The translations under genes were made by a program, and so were the position numbers. Under the pieces are notes generated by a model. That model was given only the letters and a program-made list of their open reading frames with translations, made no database searches and was not told where the DNA came from. Source: Clostridium sp. (GTDB lineage Bacteria; Bacillota; Clostridia; Clostridiales; Clostridiaceae). From it: a DNA stretch of 64,000 nucleotides. Below, one piece after another: positions 8,632 to 17,234 of this stretch (positions are counted from its first letter, which is position 1; each line of letters opens with the position of its first letter). The stretch lies in the NCBI RefSeq assembly GCF_029258205.1, contig NZ_JARHZJ010000088.1, forward strand, positions 1 to 64,000, written 5' to 3'.

Positions 8632-9990
8632 ATGGCTTTTGATGGATTAGCGTCTAAATTACAAGATACGCTTAAAAAATTAAAGGGTAAAGGTAAGCTA
8701 ACAGAAAAAGATATAAAAGAAGCCATGAGAGAAGTAAAGCTTGCACTTTTAGAGGCAGATGTTAACTTCAAGGTGGTAAAAAAGTTTATATCAAGTGTTA
8801 AAGATAAATGTGTTGGTGAGGAAGTATTAAATAGTTTAACTCCAGGTCAACAGGTTATTAAAATTGTTAATGAAGAACTAACAACTCTTATGGGAGAAAC
8901 TGAGAGTAAATTAAAATACTCAGATAATGGACCAACTGTTTTCATGTTGGTAGGTCTTCAAGGTGCAGGTAAAACAACTATGGCTGGAAAACTTGCATTG
9001 CACTTAAGAAAGAAAAACAAAAAGCCATTACTTGTGGCTTGTGATATATATAGACCTGCAGCTATAAAGCAATTGCAGGTTGTAGGAAAACAAATAGACA
9101 TACCAGTGTTCTCAATGGGAGATAAGGTGAAGGCTGTAGATATTGCAAAAGCTGCAATAGAGCATGCCAAAGACAATGGAAATAACGTTGTTATAATAGA
9201 TACTGCTGGTAGACTTCATATAGATGAAGATTTAATGCAAGAGTTAAAAGATGTTAAAGAAGTTTCAAATCCTAGTGAAATATTATTAGTAGTTGATGCT
9301 ATGACAGGTCAAGATGCTGTTAATGTAGCAGAGACATTTAATAACTCATTAGATCTTTCAGGAATAATATTAACAAAATTAGATGGTGATACAAGAGGTG
9401 GTGCTGCTCTTTCAATAAGAGACATTACTGGTAAGCCAATTAAATTTGTTGGTGTTGGTGAAAAGATGAGTGATATTGAAGTGTTCCATCCAGATAGAAT
9501 GGCTTCAAGAATATTAGGAATGGGAGATGTCCTTTCTTTAATAGAAAAAGCTCAACAGGCTATTGATCAAGATGAAGCAAGTAAATTAAGTGAAAAAATG
9601 TTAAATCAAGAATTTAACTTTGATGATTACTTAGCAGCTATGGATCAAATGAAAAAGCTTGGACCTATAAATAAATTGATAGAAATGATTCCAGGTGTTA
9701 ATACAAAGGAGCTTGAAGGTATTGATTTTTCTCAAGGAGAAAAACAAATGGATACAGTTAAGGCAATCATACAATCAATGACAGCTAAAGAAAGAAAACA
9801 ACCTTCTTTAGTAATAGGAAATGGTTCAAGAAAAAGAAGAATAGCTAAAGGTTCTGGTACAACAGTACAAGAAGTAAATAAAATATTAAAAGGTTATGAA
9901 ATGATGAAAAAGCAAATGAAGCAAATGAAATCATTACAAAAAAATGTTAGCAAAAAGGGATTTTTAAGTAAACTTCCTTTTATGAAATAA
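8632..9990 (+). CDS. ffh: Signal recognition particle protein Ffh
   Basis: 452 aa. GTPase subunit of SRP that binds the signal peptide and 4.5S/SRP RNA. N domain about 1-90; G1 GLQGAGKTT at 108-116; DTAGRLHID, TKLDGDTRGG and the DARGG-like loop follow. The methionine-rich M domain (about 300-452) contains GSRKRRIAKGSGTTVQEVN, the RNA-binding helix-turn-helix, and a KQMKQMKS tail. Strong GGAGGG ribosome site. It sits between ylxM and rpsP in a unit that then runs through ribosome and tRNA maturation genes. Confidence 0.98.
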   Translation: MAFDGLASKLQDTLKKLKGKGKLTEKDIKEAMREVKLALLEADVNFKVVKKFISSVKDKCVGEEVLNSLTPGQQVIKIVNEELTTLMGETESKLKYSDNGPTVFMLVGLQGAGKTTMAGKLALHLRKKNKKPLLVACDIYRPAAIKQLQVVGKQIDIPVFSMGDKVKAVDIAKAAIEHAKDNGNNVVIIDTAGRLHIDEDLMQELKDVKEVSNPSEILLVVDAMTGQDAVNVAETFNNSLDLSGIILTKLDGDTRGGAALSIRDITGKPIKFVGVGEKMSDIEVFHPDRMASRILGMGDVLSLIEKAQQAIDQDEASKLSEKMLNQEFNFDDYLAAMDQMKKLGPINKLIEMIPGVNTKELEGIDFSQGEKQMDTVKAIIQSMTAKERKQPSLVIGNGSRKRRIAKGSGTTVQEVNKILKGYEMMKKQMKQMKSLQKNVSKKGFLSKLPFMK

Positions 9991-10023
9991 ATTGAACACA
10001 CTTTTGAAGGAGGTGAAAATATA

Positions 10024-10269
10024 ATGGCAGTTAAAATAAGATTAAGAAGAATGGGTGCTCACAAAGCTCCTTTCTACAGAGTAGTTGTTGCTGATTCAAG
10101 AAGTCCAAGAGACGGAAGATTCATCGAAGAAATAGGATACTACAACCCAATCGCTAAGCCAGAAGCTGAAGTTAAAATAGATGCTGAAAAGGCTGCTAAG
10201 TGGTTAGAAAATGGTGCACAACCAACTGATATAGTTAAAAAGTTATTCAACGAAGCTGGTATAAAATAG
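10024..10269 (+). CDS. rpsP: 30S ribosomal protein S16
   Basis: 81 aa, [20 protein letters not shown], the standard S16 opening. It is an early-assembling small-subunit protein. Ribosome site GGAGGTGA. The rpsP-khpA-rimM-trmD-rplS block is one of the most conserved clusters in Firmicutes; RimM is the S16-linked 30S maturation factor, which explains the grouping. Confidence 0.98.
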   Translation: MAVKIRLRRMGAHKAPFYRVVVADSRSPRDGRFIEEIGYYNPIAKPEAEVKIDAEKAAKWLENGAQPTDIVKKLFNEAGIK

Positions 10270-10276
10270 TTTTCCT

Positions 10277-10306
10277 AGGGGGTGAATCTACTTATTTTTA
10301 AGTGGG
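10277..10306 (+). promoter_or_regulatory. Shine-Dalgarno followed by hairpin before khpA start
   Basis: AGGGGGTGA (10277-10285) is the best ribosome site but ends 27 bases before the khpA ATG. An 8-pair hairpin (10287-10294 with 10299-10306, loop TTTT, two G:T) fills the gap. Folding it leaves about 7 bases of effective spacing. topA has the same layout with the identical 9-mer. Confidence 0.6.
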
Positions 10307-10312
10307 AATAAT

Positions 10313-10540
10313 ATGAAAGAATTAGTTGAAATAATTGCTAAGTCACTTGTAGATAAACCTGAGGATGTTCATGTAAATGAAATCTTAGGAGAAGAATCAA
10401 TCATATTAGAACTAAAGGTATCACCTGAAGATATGGGAAAAGTTATTGGAAAGCAAGGTAGAATTGCAAAATCTATCAGAACAGTAGTGAAAGCTGCTGC
10501 AATTAAAGAGAATAAAAAAGTTGTAGTAGAAATCATTTAA
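10313..10540 (+). CDS. khpA: KH-domain RNA-binding protein KhpA (YlqC)
   Basis: 75 aa, a single KH domain. The nucleic-acid-binding GxxG loop is GKQG (46-49) within MGKVIGKQGRIAKSIR. In streptococci and other Firmicutes KhpA pairs with KhpB (Jag/EloR) and affects cell elongation and sRNA-mRNA contacts; that role is family knowledge. The start ATG has only a weak GGGA nearby; the strong ribosome site is 27 bases off across a hairpin. A terminator-like stem follows the stop codon. Confidence 0.93.
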   Translation: MKELVEIIAKSLVDKPEDVHVNEILGEESIILELKVSPEDMGKVIGKQGRIAKSIRTVVKAAAIKENKKVVVEII

Positions 10541-10572
10541 TAAGAGTTAGGTATTTCCCTAACTCTTATTTT
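10538..10572 (+). terminator. Terminator-like hairpin after khpA
   Basis: Perfect 11-pair stem 10541-10551 with 10558-10568, extended by A:T pairs into the stop codon; the tail TTATTTTA is a poor T-tract. It may be partial, because rimM follows without an obvious promoter. Confidence 0.6.
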
Positions 10573-10595
10573 ATATACAGAAAAGGGGTGTAATA

Positions 10596-11093
10596 ATGGA
10601 AGATTTATTAGTAATTGGTGAAATAATAAACACTCATGGTTTAAGAGGCGAAATGAAAGTTATGCCTTTAACTCAAGATATGAGAAGATTTGATTATTTA
10701 GAATATGTTATTTTAAAAGGAAAAAAAGTTAAAGTAGAGGGCGTAAAATACTTTAAAGATAAAATTATACTTAAATTAGAAGGAATAAATTCAATAGAGG
10801 AAGCTGAAAAATTAAAGAGAACTTATTTAGAAATAGAACGTGAAGATGCTATAGAACTTGAAGAAGATGAATATTTCATAGTTGATTTAGTTGGATGTAC
10901 TGTTATTGATACAGAAGGATTTGAGTATGGAAAAATCAAAGATGTAATTCAAACGCCAAGTAATGATGTTTATTGGGTTCAAGGAAAGAAGGAAATATTA
11001 GTTCCAGTACTAAAGGATATAGTTTTAGATATTAATATGAATGAAAAAATAATTACTATAAGACCTTCTGGAGAGTGGCAATATGAAGATTAA
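10596..11093 (+). CDS. rimM: Ribosome maturation factor RimM
   Basis: 165 aa. It binds S19 and assists 30S head maturation and 16S processing. N-terminal beta-barrel opening [18 protein letters not shown] and C-terminal PRC-barrel (about 95-165, [18 protein letters not shown]). ATG after AAAGGGGTG. Its last 11 bases overlap the start of trmD, so translation is probably coupled. Confidence 0.96.
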   Translation: MEDLLVIGEIINTHGLRGEMKVMPLTQDMRRFDYLEYVILKGKKVKVEGVKYFKDKIILKLEGINSIEEAEKLKRTYLEIEREDAIELEEDEYFIVDLVGCTVIDTEGFEYGKIKDVIQTPSNDVYWVQGKKEILVPVLKDIVLDINMNEKIITIRPSGEWQYED

Positions 11094-11793
11094 TATTCTT
11101 ACGTTGTTCCCAGAGATGTTTGATATATTTAAATATAGCATAATAGGAAGAGCTAGGGAAAATGGTTTTCTAAATATAGAGACTGTAAATATAAGAGATT
11201 ATACTTTAAATAAGCATAAAAAGGTAGATGATTATCCTTATGGTGGAGGAGCGGGAATGGTTATGACTCCTCAGCCAGTTGTAGATGCTATAAAGGCTGT
11301 TAAAGAAAAAAATAAGGGTAAAGTTATATTTTTAGGACCAAGAGGTAAAACTTTTAATCAAGAAATGGCTAAGGAACTTTCTAAAGAAGAAGAGCTAGTT
11401 TTTGTTTGTGGACACTATGAAGGTATAGACCAGAGAGTTTATAAATATTTTGATTTAGAAATTTCTCTTGGAGATTTTGTGTTGACAGGTGGAGAAATGG
11501 CATGTATTCCAGTTATTGATAGTATATCTAGATTAGTGCCAGGTGTTTTAGGAAGTGAAGAAAGTTTCCAAGATGAAAGTTATTATGATGGGACTTTAGA
11601 ATATCCACAATACACAAGACCTTTTGAATTTAAGGGAGAGAAAGTTCCTGAGATTCTTATGTCAGGTCATCATGAGAATATAAGAAAGTGGAGAAGAAAA
11701 CAATCACTTCTTATAACTAAAGAAAGAAGACCAGATATGTTTGAAAAAATTAAACTTTCAAAAGAAGACATAAAATTGTTAAAATCAAAATAA
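11083..11793 (+). CDS. trmD: tRNA (guanine-N1)-methyltransferase TrmD
   Basis: 236 aa. SPOUT-family enzyme that methylates G37 next to the anticodon and so prevents frameshifting. [16 protein letters not shown] at the start, [25 protein letters not shown] and the trefoil-knot SAM site [13 protein letters not shown] are all present. It overlaps rimM and is the last gene before a new promoter for rplS. Confidence 0.98.
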   Translation: MKINILTLFPEMFDIFKYSIIGRARENGFLNIETVNIRDYTLNKHKKVDDYPYGGGAGMVMTPQPVVDAIKAVKEKNKGKVIFLGPRGKTFNQEMAKELSKEEELVFVCGHYEGIDQRVYKYFDLEISLGDFVLTGGEMACIPVIDSISRLVPGVLGSEESFQDESYYDGTLEYPQYTRPFEFKGEKVPEILMSGHHENIRKWRRKQSLLITKERRPDMFEKIKLSKEDIKLLKSK

Positions 11794-11798
11794 ATATA

Positions 11799-11827
11799 TT
11801 GATTAAAGTACACAAGTATGATAAAAT
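11799..11827 (+). promoter_or_regulatory. Candidate promoter for rplS
   Basis: TTGATT (11799-11804), 17 bases, TAAAAT (11822-11827), six bases after the trmD stop. It places the transcript start near 11834, at the beginning of the structured leader. Confidence 0.55.
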
Positions 11828-11833
11828 AAAATT

Positions 11834-11913
11834 TGTGCTAGTACCGGCGGTCCTCTGTCACAGAGTGTGTTAAGAACGTCAAAATTTTAGAAGATATCAA
11901 GGAGGAATGCACA
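11834..11913 (+). promoter_or_regulatory. Structured 5' leader of rplS (candidate L19 leader)
   Basis: The 80 bases before rplS are much richer in G and C than other gaps (GTACCGGCGGTCCTCTGTC) and contain a CTCTG-TCA-CAGAG hairpin. Firmicutes carry a known L19 leader RNA element at this position, thought to bind L19. The position and composition are seen; assignment to that RNA family is inference. Confidence 0.5.
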
Positions 11914-12261
11914 ATGAACGAAATAATAAGAGCAATCGAAAAAGAACAAATCAGAGAAGATTTAACTCAATTCAACATAGGTGACACTATAAAAGTTCAC
12001 GTTAGAATTAAAGAGGGTAATAGAGAAAGAATCCAAGTATTTGAAGGAACTGTTATCAAAAAACAAAACGGTGGATTAAGAGAAACTTTTACAGTAAGAA
12101 GAGTTGCTTACGGTGTAGGTGTTGAAAGAACTTTTCCAATAAACGCTCCAATCATCGATAAGATTGATGTTGTAAGAAGAGGTAAAGTAAGAAGAGCTAA
12201 ATTATTCTACTTAAGAGACAGAGTAGGTAAAGCTGCTAAAGTTAAAGAGTTAACTAGATAA
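11914..12261 (+). CDS. rplS: 50S ribosomal protein L19
   Basis: 115 aa; [19 protein letters not shown] and the conserved basic C-terminus [20 protein letters not shown]19 lies at the 30S-50S interface. Ribosome site AAGGAGGAA. It has its own leader and terminator, so it is probably expressed both by read-through from trmD and as a short transcript. Confidence 0.98.
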   Translation: MNEIIRAIEKEQIREDLTQFNIGDTIKVHVRIKEGNRERIQVFEGTVIKKQNGGLRETFTVRRVAYGVGVERTFPINAPIIDKIDVVRRGKVRRAKLFYLRDRVGKAAKVKELTR

Positions 12262-12274
12262 TTTAAACATAAAC

Positions 12275-12301
12275 TGGGACTAGTGAATAGTCCCATTTTT
12301 T
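12275..12301 (+). terminator. Intrinsic terminator after rplS
   Basis: TGGGACTA (12275-12282) pairs with TAGTCCCA (12288-12295) around GTGAA, followed by six T. Confidence 0.92.
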
Positions 12302-12406
12302 GTTTGTATAAAAATATTAGAATTTTACTTTAAACAATATTGATTTAATTTGTTTACGATATACATTGAATATAACCTAAAATAAAAAATAGAAAGGTGA
12401 TTTATT

Positions 12407-13252
12407 ATGGCAATAAACTGGTTCCCTGGCCATATGGTCAAAACGAAGAGAGAAATACAAAATAATTTAAAGCTTGTAGATGCTGTTATAGAAATTAGAG
12501 ATGCTAGAATACCTAAATCTTCTAAAAATCCAGATATAGATGTTCTATGTGCTGGTAAACCTAGAGTAATACTTTTAAATAAGAGTGACTTAACTGATCC
12601 TAAAGTAACTAAAGCTTGGAAAGAAAGTCTAACTAATGATGAAACAATTGTTTTAGAAGTAAACGCTTTAAAAGGTGAAGGATTAAATGATATAAAACCT
12701 GCTCTTTTAAAACTTTTAAAAGAGAAACATGATAGATTGAAAGCTAAAGGGTTAGCTAAAATAACTACGAGAGCTATGGTTGTTGGAATTCCTAATGTTG
12801 GTAAATCAACATTTATAAATAAAATGGCTAAAAACAATATAGCTAAAACTGGAGATAGACCTGGTGTTACTAAGAATAAACAATGGATAAAAACTAAATT
12901 AGGTATAGAATTAATGGATACACCAGGAGTTTTATGGCCTAAATTTGAGGATGAGACTGTTGGATTAAATTTAGCATTTACTGGAGCTATAAAAGACGAA
13001 ATAATGGATACTGAAGAATTAGCTCTTAAACTAGTTGAAAGGCTTCAAGAGACAAATCCAGAAGAATTAATGACTAGATATAAACTTACAGAACTTCATG
13101 AAAATCCATTAGATAATTTAGATGCTATAGCTAGAAAAAGAGGTGCTATAATGTCAGGTAATCAAATTGATTATAATAGAATTGCAGGAATAATTTTAGA
13201 TGAATTTAGAGGCGGAAAAATAGGAAAAATATCTTTAGAAAAACCAGAATAG
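12407..13252 (+). CDS. rbgA: Ribosome biogenesis GTPase RbgA (YlqF)
   Basis: 281 aa. Circularly permuted GTPase: G4 NKSD (58-61) precedes G1 GIPNVGKST (127-135) and G3 DTPG (171-174). It promotes late 50S assembly (incorporation of L16 and others) in B. subtilis. It opens with MAINWFPGHMVKTKREI, which carries the conserved WFPGHM. The C-terminal ANTAR-like RNA-binding region occupies about 195-281. Ribosome site AAAGGTGAT. It is followed 15 bases later by rnhB, the same pair as ylqF-rnhB in Bacillus. Confidence 0.97.
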   Translation: MAINWFPGHMVKTKREIQNNLKLVDAVIEIRDARIPKSSKNPDIDVLCAGKPRVILLNKSDLTDPKVTKAWKESLTNDETIVLEVNALKGEGLNDIKPALLKLLKEKHDRLKAKGLAKITTRAMVVGIPNVGKSTFINKMAKNNIAKTGDRPGVTKNKQWIKTKLGIELMDTPGVLWPKFEDETVGLNLAFTGAIKDEIMDTEELALKLVERLQETNPEELMTRYKLTELHENPLDNLDAIARKRGAIMSGNQIDYNRIAGIILDEFRGGKIGKISLEKPE

Positions 13253-13267
13253 GAAGTAGGGTTTATT

Positions 13268-14086
13268 ATGGATAATTTAATAAAAGATATGAGAGAAAAT
13301 TTAAATTCATACTCTTTTAAAGTAGTAAGCGATTTAGTAAAAGAGTTAGGTGTAAACAGAGCCAATAAAGCACAAATAAAAGAACTTGCTGATTTGTTAA
13401 AAGAGGATAAAAGAAAAAATGTATCATCCTTAGGAAATAGATTAGAGAAAAAACTAAACAATCTTATTAAAGAAGAAGAAAGAGTAAAAAATATGTATCT
13501 TTTTGATAAGAGTTTTGGTGATTATAATTATGTAGCTGGAGTTGATGAGGTTGGAAGAGGACCTTTAGCTGGTCCTATAGTTTCAGCAGCGGTGATATTA
13601 GATTCTAGTGATTTAGATGATATAATTTTTTACATAAATGACTCAAAAAAATTATCAGAACATAAAAGAGAAGCGTTAAGTGAGATCATAAAAGAGAAAG
13701 CCTTAAGCTATTCTATTTCAATGTGTGATAGCAAGGAAATAGATGAAAAAGGTATAGGATACTGTAATAATGAAGTATTCATAAAAGCTTGTGAAGGACT
13801 AAGCATAAAGCCAGATTTAGTTCTTTCTGATGGATATTTAATAAAGAACTTTAATGGAGAAAATAAGCATGTTATAAAAGGTGACACAAAAAGTGCTTGT
13901 ATAGCTTGTGCTTCAATAATTGCAAAAGTTTATAGAGATAATATTATGAAAAAATATCATAAAAAATATCCACAATATGATTTTGAAAAAAATGTTGGTT
14001 ATGGAACTAAGACTCATGTAGATACTTTAAAAGAATTGGGACCTACAGAAATTCATAGAATGAGTTTTTTAAAGAATATCCTGTAG
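13268..14086 (+). CDS. rnhB: Ribonuclease HII
   Basis: 272 aa. Removes ribonucleotides from RNA-DNA hybrids. Catalytic DE pair in GVDEVGRGPLAGP (D93, E94), further acid in LVLSDGYLI, and KGDTKSACIACASIIAKVYRD. The first 85 or so residues are the helical N-terminal extension found in Bacillus-type RNase HII. The stop codon abuts the stop codon of the convergent yraN with no base between. Confidence 0.96.
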   Translation: MDNLIKDMRENLNSYSFKVVSDLVKELGVNRANKAQIKELADLLKEDKRKNVSSLGNRLEKKLNNLIKEEERVKNMYLFDKSFGDYNYVAGVDEVGRGPLAGPIVSAAVILDSSDLDDIIFYINDSKKLSEHKREALSEIIKEKALSYSISMCDSKEIDEKGIGYCNNEVFIKACEGLSIKPDLVLSDGYLIKNFNGENKHVIKGDTKSACIACASIIAKVYRDNIMKKYHKKYPQYDFEKNVGYGTKTHVDTLKELGPTEIHRMSFLKNIL

Positions 14087-14455
14087 TTATACTCTAAAAG
14101 CATCTTTTAAAAAGTTTAATTCGTACTTAGAACTATCAATATGAAAGTTAATTTCAATAACATCAAATCTAATATAATAATTGTAGAGTTTTTTTATATG
14201 TACATAGTATTTTGCTACATTTATTATTCTACGTTGTTTAGAGCAGGTTACTGATTCTTTGGGATTACCAAAGGAGTTAGAAAACCTGCTTTTTACTTCT
14301 ATAAAAGAAATTATTTCATTTTTAATAGCAATAATATCAATTTCTCCAGAGGAACAAATAAAGTTTTTTTCTAAAATTGAATATCCCTCTTTTTCTAAGA
14401 ATTTTGCGCTTAAATCCTCTCCATAAAAACCTATAGATTTATTATATTTTTTCAT
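14087..14455 (-). CDS. yraN: UPF0102 family protein YraN
   Basis: 122 aa. Predicted endonuclease-like fold: GEIDIIA supplies D40 and FIEVKSR supplies E53 and K55, the D-x(n)-ExK pattern of PD-(D/E)xK nucleases. The family is usually encoded next to rnhB and comM/dprA and is suspected to act in DNA processing; biochemical function unproven. Start ATG at 14455 with GAGGTGA upstream on the minus strand. It is the only minus-strand gene in the first 58 kb and is divergent from comM, sharing a 128-base control region. Confidence 0.9.
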   Translation of the reverse strand: MKKYNKSIGFYGEDLSAKFLEKEGYSILEKNFICSSGEIDIIAIKNEIISFIEVKSRFSNSFGNPKESVTCSKQRRIINVAKYYVHIKKLYNYYIRFDVIEINFHIDSSKYELNFLKDAFRV

Positions 14456-14583
14456 TTAAATCACCTCTATTAAATTTTTAACAATTAAGTGAAAGGTTAA
14501 ACATTTTAAAATTTTAATGATTAAAAAATTTTTTTATGGTTAGTATGATTTTTGAAAGTATATCTTTTAAAGAAGGTGATTAT

Positions 14584-16107
14584 ATGTCTGTAAGTTTAAA
14601 AAGTTCAACTTTAATAGGAATAGAAGGTGTAATTGTTAATATAGAGGTTGATATAAGTAAAGGGTTACCAAGCTTTACCTTGGTTGGCTTAGCTGATGCT
14701 TCCGTTAGAGAGGCTAAGGAGAGAGTAAGAGCGGCTATTTTAAACAGTGGTTATGAATTTCCTTTAGGGAGAATAACAGTGAATTTGGCTCCAGGTAATT
14801 TAAGAAAGGTAGGAACTGGATTTGATCTTCCTATAGCTTTAGCTATATTAATTGAGAGTGGTCAAGTTAAAAGTGGAATTTTAGAGAATACTGTTTATTT
14901 AGGAGAATTGTCTTTAGATGGTCATCTTAGGGCTGTCAATGGAGCTTTGTGTTCTGTTATATCTGGGGTTGAAAATAACAATGATAAGTTTATTATACCA
15001 ATGGAAAATTTAAGAGAATGTTCTTTTGTTGATAATATTAATTTATATGGTTTCTCTCATTTAAAAGAGGTAGTTGGATTTTTAACTTATAGAGATGTGC
15101 TACCTTATAAAAGAGAAGATGAAATTTGTATGTCAGAGGAAGATGATTCCTTTAATGAGATTTGTGGGCAAGAAAGTGCAAAGAGAGCTATGATAATTGC
15201 AGCAGCAGGAAATCATAATGTTATTTTACAAGGTCCTCCAGGTTCAGGTAAAACAATGCTTGCTAAAGGGATTAAATCTTTATTGCCAGAACTTAATAAA
15301 AAAGAAATGCTAGAAACAACTAGGATATATAGTGTTTCAGGTCTTTTAAATAATATTCAAGGAAAAATTGAAAGACCATTTAGAAATCCTCATCATACTG
15401 CAACAAGGGTATCTCTTATAGGTGGAGGAAGAGATTTAAGGGTAGGAGAAGTTACTTTAGCTCATAATGGTATTTTGTTTTTAGATGAACTTTTAGAATT
15501 TGATAGAAGAACATTGGAATGTTTAAGGGAACCTATGGAAAATGGAGAGATAACTATATCTAGGAATTTAGGAAGTGTAACATATCCAGCTGAAGTCATG
15601 CTCATAGGAGCCTTTAATCCATGTCCATGTGGAAATTACTTAAGTGGTTATGAAGGAAGAATATGTACTTGTAGTGAATATGAAAGGATTAAATATAGAA
15701 ATAGACTTTCTAAGGCTATGTTAGATAGAATAGATATTTTTACTTCTGTTAGATATGCTTCCTATAATGAATTGAATTCAAATAATAAAAAAGAAAATTT
15801 AGATGATATAAGAAATAAAATTAAGGAAGCAAGAGAAAGACAAAAATTTAGATTTAAAGACTTAGAAATAACTTATAATTCTCAGATGAAACATAGACAT
15901 ATTCAAAGTTTAATAAGATTAGATCAAGAATGTCATGAAGTTTTAAATAATATATATACAAGATTTTCTTTAAGTAGTAGGGCTTTAGACAGAATTATAA
16001 AATTATCTAGAACCATAGCAGATATGAATGGCAGTGAAGATATCAAAAAAAGTAATATTTATGAAGCTCTTAATTATAGAAAAAATTTAGAGGGAGAGGT
16101 TATATAA
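14584..16107 (+). CDS. comM: YifB/ComM family Mg-chelatase-like AAA+ ATPase
   Basis: 507 aa. N-terminal Lon-like (ChlI/S5) domain, Walker A GPPGSGKT at 217-224, NGILFLDELLEFDRR as Walker B, and a C-terminal Mg-chelatase domain with CPCGNYLSG and CTC. ComM is a branch-migration helicase that helps integrate DNA during transformation in Gram-negatives; in clostridia the role is less clear. I took the ATG at 14584 because AAGAAGGTGATT precedes it; the frame is open 16 codons further. dprA follows immediately. Confidence 0.93.
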   Translation: MSVSLKSSTLIGIEGVIVNIEVDISKGLPSFTLVGLADASVREAKERVRAAILNSGYEFPLGRITVNLAPGNLRKVGTGFDLPIALAILIESGQVKSGILENTVYLGELSLDGHLRAVNGALCSVISGVENNNDKFIIPMENLRECSFVDNINLYGFSHLKEVVGFLTYRDVLPYKREDEICMSEEDDSFNEICGQESAKRAMIIAAAGNHNVILQGPPGSGKTMLAKGIKSLLPELNKKEMLETTRIYSVSGLLNNIQGKIERPFRNPHHTATRVSLIGGGRDLRVGEVTLAHNGILFLDELLEFDRRTLECLREPMENGEITISRNLGSVTYPAEVMLIGAFNPCPCGNYLSGYEGRICTCSEYERIKYRNRLSKAMLDRIDIFTSVRYASYNELNSNNKKENLDDIRNKIKEARERQKFRFKDLEITYNSQMKHRHIQSLIRLDQECHEVLNNIYTRFSLSSRALDRIIKLSRTIADMNGSEDIKKSNIYEALNYRKNLEGEVI

Positions 16108-17190
16108 ATGAAAGAGGTTGATTTAAATTATAAAATATGGTTTGGAAGTTTAAAGATTTCAAACAATATAAAAATAGAACTTTTAAATCAATTAGGAAAT
16201 GAAGAAAATATATACATACATAGAAAAGATATAGAGGAAACAGGAATTAAATGCGCTAGTAAATTTAAAAATGAGATTGATATTGATTTGAATAGTAGAG
16301 TAATTAATGATATAAATAATAAAGACTATAAAATAGTAACATATTTAGACAAAGACTATCCCAAAAGACTTAAAAATATAGATGAACCTCCATACATTCT
16401 TTTTTATAAGGGAGATTTAGAAAGAGCTGAAGATACCAATGTTGCCATTGTTGGATCAAGGAAATGTGATTCATATGGCAAAAGATGTGCTAACCTTATA
16501 GCTTCAGGAGTGGGAAAAGCAGGAGTTGGAATAGTAAGTGGTGGAGCCTTTGGGGTTGATACTGAAGCACATAAAAAGTGTGTTGAAGAAAATTTTTATA
16601 ATATTGCTGTTTTTGGTTGTGGAATAAATTTAGATTATCCTGTATATAATAGAGAATTGTATAAAAAAATAATTAAAAATGGATGTATAATTAGTGAATT
16701 TTTTCCTGATACACCACCTCTTAGATATAATTTTCCTCAAAGGAATAGAATAATAAGCGGATTATCTGAAGCAGTTATAGTGGTTCAGGCTGGAGAAAAA
16801 AGTGGGTCTTTAATAACTGCAAATTATGCTATAAATCAAGGGAAGGATGTTTTTGCAGTTCCTGGAGATGTATTTTCTTCTCAGAGTAAAGGTTGTAATA
16901 ATCTTATAAAAGATGGAGCAGGTATATTTACTAATATAGGTGATTTATTAAATTCAATACCTTTTAAAATGAAAAAAGAAGGAAAATGTAATAAAGATGG
17001 CAAAAAAGAGGAGAATTCAGATATTAATCAGTTGCTTTTAAGTATATTAGAGAATAATATTCTACATATAGACGATATTATAAGAGTAACAAATATTGAC
17101 ACATCTATCATATATGAGTTATTATGTGAATTGCAATTTGAAAATAAAATAGAAGTTATACCAGGAGATTATTATACAAAAATAATATGA
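16108..17190 (+). CDS. dprA: DNA processing protein DprA
   Basis: 360 aa. Rossmann-like DprA core with VGSRKCDSYGKR, GGAFGVDTEAHK, FGCGINLDYP, the PLRYNFPQRNRIISGLS signature and GSLITANYAINQG, followed by a C-terminal winged-helix segment (about 295-360). DprA protects incoming single-stranded DNA and loads RecA. It starts directly after the comM stop, with GAGGGAGAGG inside comM as ribosome site. Competence is not established in many clostridia, so a general recombination role is possible. Confidence 0.96.
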   Translation: MKEVDLNYKIWFGSLKISNNIKIELLNQLGNEENIYIHRKDIEETGIKCASKFKNEIDIDLNSRVINDINNKDYKIVTYLDKDYPKRLKNIDEPPYILFYKGDLERAEDTNVAIVGSRKCDSYGKRCANLIASGVGKAGVGIVSGGAFGVDTEAHKKCVEENFYNIAVFGCGINLDYPVYNRELYKKIIKNGCIISEFFPDTPPLRYNFPQRNRIISGLSEAVIVVQAGEKSGSLITANYAINQGKDVFAVPGDVFSSQSKGCNNLIKDGAGIFTNIGDLLNSIPFKMKKEGKCNKDGKKEENSDINQLLLSILENNILHIDDIIRVTNIDTSIIYELLCELQFENKIEVIPGDYYTKII

Positions 17191-17197
17191 TAGTTTG

Positions 17198-17229
17198 AGG
17201 GGGTGAACACTCTGGATTTAATTCAGAGT
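17198..17229 (+). promoter_or_regulatory. Shine-Dalgarno followed by hairpin before topA start
   Basis: AGGGGGTGA (17198-17206) lies 28 bases before the topA ATG. A hairpin 17209-17217 with 17221-17229 (nine pairs including one G:T, loop TTA) fills the gap and leaves five bases to the ATG. Without the fold no usable ribosome site is close to the start. Same layout and same 9-mer as khpA. Confidence 0.65.
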
Positions 17230-17234
17230 TTACG

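Noticed and set aside
10282..10311. Nine-codon leader peptide starting at GTG 10282 before khpA
   Set aside because: Its start codon lies within the ribosome site itself, so it has no upstream site of its own; the hairpin explanation fits better.
12325..12837. 170-codon minus-strand open frame over rbgA
   Set aside because: Antisense to a well-supported GTPase gene; no recognisable domain and no ribosome site.
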